Of a stretch of 64,000 nt of DNA, positions 62,801-64,000 are shown one piece after another. Where the stretch lies: the NCBI GenBank assembly GCA_964023275.1, contig OZ029914.1, forward strand, positions 36,506,424 through 36,570,423, written 5' to 3'. Made by a program: the position numbers and the translations under genes. Below the pieces are notes generated by a model that searched no databases, was not told the origin of the DNA, and worked only from the letters and a program-made list of their open reading frames with translations. Source of the DNA: Norana najaformis. Taxonomy: Eukaryota > Annelida > Clitellata > Crassiclitellata > Hormogastridae. Position 1 is the first letter of the stretch; each line of letters opens with the position of its first letter.

Positions 62801-64000
62801 ACTTGGCGAACTGTATGATATTTAACTCCAACGAGACGCGATCGATTTTAAAGGTATCAACCTGTTCATTTACTAGACTTATTCAGCGTTTAAAATAGGT
62901 CGATTTAAAGTGGCTACTTTGCAGCGGCGTATATATAACAGGCTTAAATTCATGCGGCTAAAAGACGAGGCAGATCGGAAAACTGTCTCATCTGTAATTT
63001 ATGCTTCATTCTTTCTATAGTCACCGAGCTTCCTAATGTAACAATGACATAAAGAAGGCAGATTATTATCACGGAATGATCGCTTCGAAAATAAAACTGC
63101 TGGTTCTGTTCAAAAGAGCCACGAACTTAAACTTGAGTGAAAACATATTTGAAAGTTACATACTAACTGAAAATTAAAAAATCAATAGGAGTAGCCCAGC
63201 ACCGAATAAGTCCAAAATTATTCATAAATATAGTGAAGAAGAAACGTGAAAACTTAATTTCGTATTAGAAAAACAAAATATTCAGTATAATACGATAGCG
63301 GCTGTTGTACGGTTCGGTTGTGACATACACTCACCCTCGCAACTAATTGAGACATCTTCAATGTGGCTGCAATCGTGCACGCCCCACCCATTATGGGGGC
63401 ACTGTTGTATACCAACTTCGGTTCCATTGCAATTCACGTTGTCCAACCATATTTGACCTGTTCCCATTCCGTGCTTGTTCCCAATTGCTGCACCGACGTA
63501 ACTGATTTTAAATACAAACAGCAACAAGGTATGAAGCACGAGAAGAAAGACAGCAGGAGACATAATACATAAGAATCTATGAGGAAACATCAACATTTGC
63601 CTTGTAATATATAAGGCACTGACAGTTTTATTTAGCAGCTCTAATTCAATTAAAAGTTCCAAGCAAACGTCATTCAAGGCCACTGTTCATTATAATCTGG
63701 AGTTAGTGCGTGAAATGAAAGACTCAGCCCGTCGCTCAAAGGAATGCGCACCGCCACCGACCGACACTCGAAATGACTGTATTATAAACCTATTTTAAGT
63801 GATTTTCTTCGAAGACCTGCTCTATTTGTAATACCGCAAAATTTTACGAGCAGGCAAGCTTACCCATATCCGAGACTGGCACATGCCACTCTTGCGCTGG
63901 CATTTGTAAATAAGTCATCACACACTGTTCCCCAGACTCCTGAATAGTAGATTTCCAATCGTCCTTCCTTTGAATTATTCCCGTAAGAATTGTTCAATCT
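50678..64000 (-). CDS. Multi-SRCR (group A) gene, 16 exons seen, 5' end outside window
   Basis: Sixteen minus-strand exons alternate between a first-half exon (166 or 172 bp) and a second-half exon (164 or 167 bp). Each pair encodes one SRCR domain of about 110 residues. Markers are GRLEIYYSGVWGTVCDD and ARVACASLGYG in the first half, and GQIWLDNVNC, IQQCPRN, WGVHDC and SISC in the second. Six cysteines per domain, and a domain split over two exons, are the marks of group A SRCR. The intron inside a domain is phase 2 and the one between domains phase 1, so all exons join in frame. Family knowledge: SRCR proteins are secreted or membrane receptors for microbial and host ligands. The signal peptide must lie beyond 64000, and the terminal exon was not found. 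Two exons lack a proper donor, so the region may instead be several genes or include dead exons. Confidence 0.85.
50842..52568 (-). other. Long intron inside SRCR domain 8
   Basis: About 1.7 kb, homologous to the long intron at 55041-56878. It contains CATA microsatellite sequence and a GCGCC...GGCGC near-palindrome near 51829. Open frames such as 51118-51540 are not conserved in the homologous intron. Confidence 0.7.
52095..52185. repeat. (CATA)n microsatellite in SRCR intron
   Basis: ACATACATACATAC runs with CACACA at the left; the matching tract in the paralogous intron is at 56340-56500. Confidence 0.9.
52569..52734 (-). CDS. SRCR exon, first half, domain 8
   Basis: 166 bp, acceptor GATTGCAG and donor GTAAGT. 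It encodes VVSTQNLAVRLNNSYG through ACASLGF; the final residue change (GF for GY) is unique to this copy. Confidence 0.87.
53460..53623 (-). CDS. SRCR exon, second half, domain 7
   Basis: 164 bp with a normal acceptor and GTGAGTG donor. It encodes YVGAAIGNKHGMGTGQIW through SISC with all four cysteines of this half. Confidence 0.88.
53984..54149 (-). CDS. SRCR exon, first half, domain 7
   Basis: 166 bp, donor GTAAGC. It encodes VVSTQNFAVRLNNSYG through ACASLGY. Confidence 0.88.
54877..55040 (-). CDS. SRCR exon, second half, domain 6
   Basis: 164 bp with a GTGAGTG donor. It encodes YVGAAIGNKYGMGTGQIW and the variant WGVNDCGHNEDVSISC. Confidence 0.88.
55041..56878 (-). other. Long intron inside SRCR domain 6
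   Basis: About 1.84 kb and homologous to the intron of domain 8, showing that the two domains arose by block duplication. It contains a perfect 10-bp-arm hairpin (GTCTGCGCCA...TGGCGCAGAC, 56057-56089). Confidence 0.7.
56340..56500. repeat. (CATA)n microsatellite in SRCR intron
   Basis: Imperfect CATACATATA and ACATACATAC runs, longer than the paralogous tract at 52095. Confidence 0.9.
56879..57044 (-). CDS. SRCR exon, first half, domain 6
   Basis: 166 bp, donor GTAAGT. It encodes a variant start with Ala instead of Val (AVVSTQNFAVRLNNS). Confidence 0.88.
57770..57933 (-). CDS. SRCR exon, second half, domain 5, altered donor
   Basis: 164-bp coding part with a normal acceptor, encoding YVGAAIGNKYGMGTGQIW and CPHNAWGVHDCSHSEDVSISC. 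After TGTG the expected GTGAGTG reads GCCAGTT, so the GT donor is lost. A weak GC donor is possible. Read-through would add about 40 residues before a stop. Confidence 0.75.
58294..58459 (-). CDS. SRCR exon, first half, domain 5
   Basis: 166 bp, donor GTAAGC. It encodes AVVSTQNFAVRLNNS and a variant YYSGIWGTVCDD. Confidence 0.87.
59185..59348 (-). CDS. SRCR exon, second half, domain 4, altered donor
   Basis: 164-bp coding part encoding YVGAAIGNKHGMGTGQIW and CPRNAWGVNDCSHIEDVSISC. After TGTG the donor reads ACGAGTT, so it is not a recognised splice donor. Read-through ends at a stop near 59051. Confidence 0.75.
59711..59882 (-). CDS. SRCR exon, first half, domain 4 (long form)
   Basis: 172 bp. 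The start is VVESTEEDFIAVRLNNS, two residues longer than in domains 5-8. Donor GTAAGC. Confidence 0.87.
60565..60731 (-). CDS. SRCR exon, second half, domain 3 (long form)
   Basis: 167 bp. It ends SISCEG before donor GTGAGTG, one codon longer than in domains 4-8, and has CPHNGWGVHDCSH. Confidence 0.88.
61094..61265 (-). CDS. SRCR exon, first half, domain 3 (long form)
   Basis: 172 bp, encoding VVESTEEDFIAVRLNNS through ACASLGY; donor GTAAGC. Confidence 0.88.
61950..62116 (-). CDS. SRCR exon, second half, domain 2 (long form)
   Basis: 167 bp, with the same protein sequence as the domain 3 second half; donor GTGAGTG. Confidence 0.88.
62479..62650 (-). CDS. SRCR exon, first half, domain 2 (long form)
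   Basis: 172 bp, with the same protein sequence as the domain 3 first half; donor GTAAGC. Confidence 0.88.
63335..63501 (-). CDS. SRCR exon, second half, domain 1 (first complete half seen)
   Basis: 167 bp, with the same protein sequence as in domains 2 and 3; donor GTGAGTG. Confidence 0.88.
63864..64000 (-). CDS. SRCR exon, first half, domain 1, cut by window end
   Basis: 137 bp of an expected 172 are inside the window, with donor GTAAGC at the left. The start of the exon lies beyond 64000, so upstream exons are outside this view. Confidence 0.85.

Larger units (their letters stand above)
59700..64000 (-). repeat. Tandem array of 1385-bp two-exon SRCR units
   Basis: Matching exon edges are spaced 1383-1385 bp (59711, 61094, 62479, 63864 and 60565, 61950, 63335). 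Exons and introns of the units are nearly identical, with only scattered point differences. Confidence 0.92.

Noticed and set aside
50586-63683. Plus-strand frames such as MAAIVHAP... repeated through the SRCR array
   Set aside because: Antisense shadows of the second-half SRCR exons; they repeat only because the exons do.
50678-64000. Regularly spaced near-identical segments that could look like a CRISPR-type array
   Set aside because: Units are 1.4 kb, contain protein-coding exons with splice sites, and the context is eukaryotic.

Overview
The window looks like nuclear DNA of an invertebrate animal. It is AT-rich, crowded with transposon fossils and simple repeats, and its genes are interrupted by introns with GT/AG borders. 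A deuterostome (echinoderm, hemichordate or lancelet-like) is my best guess, but it is an inference. It rests on a Gmr1-type LTR retrotransposon (a group first described from deuterostomes), a long tandem array of scavenger-receptor cysteine-rich (SRCR) exons, and Mab-21/cGAS-like genes. Molluscs or other invertebrates are not excluded.

Layout. 0.4-7.3 kb: a complete, apparently young LTR retrotransposon with matching 469-bp LTRs, a 5-bp target duplication and one 1713-codon gag-pol frame. Its pol order is protease-integrase-RT-RNase H, and its RNase H end is lost in a (GA)n tract. 8-13.4 kb: broken LINE pieces of at least three kinds, a perfect hairpin and (AT)n tracts. 14.6-24.4 kb and 29.2-39.7 kb: two copies of a roughly 10-kb segmental duplication. 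Each holds a Tudor/SH3-like C-terminal fragment, LINE material, a noncoding module, a tRNA-derived SINE and one intact Mab-21-domain gene. The second copy has an extra LINE-end/module unit and a 1.47-kb insertion with a 12-bp target duplication. 25-29 kb: more LINE pieces and a dispersed repeat family. 40.5-44.8 kb: a dense zone of simple repeats around two more GC-rich unique islands. 45.7-49.3 kb: a LINE fragment and a decayed, internally deleted gene resembling the type-B polymerase protein of Polinton/Maverick-like elements.

50.7-64.0 kb (minus strand): part of one large SRCR gene or gene cluster. Sixteen exons form eight two-exon group-A SRCR domains. Introns are phase 2 inside each domain and phase 1 between domains, so the two-exon unit can be duplicated without breaking frame. 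The array shows a 4.3-kb superblock duplication and a very recent expansion of 1385-bp units. Two exons have lost the normal splice donor. The gene runs off the right edge of the window, and no 3' terminal exon was found.

Functionally, the living genes are of families tied to innate recognition: two Mab-21/cGAS-like nucleotidyltransferase candidates that keep three catalytic acids, and a multi-SRCR receptor or secreted protein. Almost everything else is mobile-element debris. The clearest candidates for something undescribed are the paired Mab-21 genes carried on a transposon-rich segmental duplication and the fast-changing SRCR array.
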